Shown here in pieces: positions 5,171 through 5,199 of a stretch of 5,199 bases of DNA. The translations under genes were made by a program, and so were the position numbers. This DNA comes from Desulfobacterales bacterium. GTDB taxonomy: Bacteria; Desulfobacterota; Desulfobacteria; Desulfobacterales; C00003060. Numbering within the stretch: the first letter of the stretch is position 1; every line of letters begins with the position of its first letter. The notes below the pieces were generated by a model. The model was given only the letters and a program-made list of their open reading frames with translations, made no database searches and was not told where the DNA came from. The stretch lies in NCBI GenBank assembly GCA_030629475.1, contig DAOVOU010000184.1:1-5199 (forward strand), written 5' to 3'.

Positions 5171-5199
5171 GTTTGGGGTTTCAGGTTTCAGTGTTCAGG
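5171..5199. repeat. Degenerate heptamer tandem repeat at the right edge
   Basis: GTTTGGG, GTTTCAG, GTTTCAG and TGTTCAG follow one another (5171-5198), and the array may continue past the window. On the minus strand it reads CTGAACACTGAAACCTGAAAC. Repeats of this CTGAAAC type occur between genes in several environmental bacterial genomes, as far as I recall; the extent here is unknown. Confidence 0.5.

Larger units (their letters stand above)
4323..5199. other. Long intergenic region without a convincing gene
   Basis: No reading frame here has both a recognisable protein and a good ribosome binding site. The part nearest aprB (4323 to about 4740) holds the candidate leader, promoters and operators; from about 4835 to the right edge it is a cluster of repeats and hairpins; 4741-4835 shows nothing clear beyond AT-rich stretches such as TATATAAC on the minus strand. 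No tRNA or rRNA sequence is recognised. Confidence 0.7.

Overview
The window carries the core of a dissimilatory sulfur metabolism operon on the minus strand. Read in the direction of transcription (right to left), the genes are aprB (iron-sulfur subunit of adenylylsulfate reductase), aprA (its FAD catalytic subunit), qmoA, and the first 163 codons of qmoB, which runs off the left edge. This aprBA-qmoAB order is typical of sulfate-reducing Desulfobacterota. Qmo-containing sulfur oxidisers such as green sulfur bacteria carry similar clusters, so the lifestyle is likely but not proven, and I cannot name a genus.

Together the products form an electron path. The membrane Qmo complex takes electrons from menaquinol and passes them through its HdrA-like flavoproteins QmoA and QmoB to AprB and then to the FAD of AprA, where APS is reduced to sulfite and AMP. 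All four genes have strong Shine-Dalgarno sequences. The gaps are 65 nt (aprB-aprA), 85 nt (aprA-qmoA) and 13 nt (qmoA-qmoB). A textbook intrinsic terminator lies between aprA and qmoA. Its U-tract ends a few bases before the qmoA ribosome binding site, so qmo expression must depend on read-through, on a promoter lying upstream of the hairpin, or on control of the hairpin.

To the right of aprB, from 4323 to 5199, I see no convincing gene. The first part (about 4323-4740) looks like a control region: a sigma70-like promoter with its start near 4557, a leader of about 235 nt, a perfect palindrome abutting the -35 box, and a site resembling the Rex (NADH/NAD+ sensor) operator. A second, weaker promoter candidate lies further upstream. 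No sat gene is seen in the window.

The last part (about 4835-5199) is dense in small repeats: a concentric palindrome built of two tetraloop hairpins that differ by compensating changes (REPIN-like), a roughly 214-bp MITE-like unit with terminal inverted repeats, two 31-nt-spaced mini-hairpin repeats, a perfect 12-bp tandem duplication, and a heptamer repeat reaching the right edge. This repeat island is the least explained part of the window.
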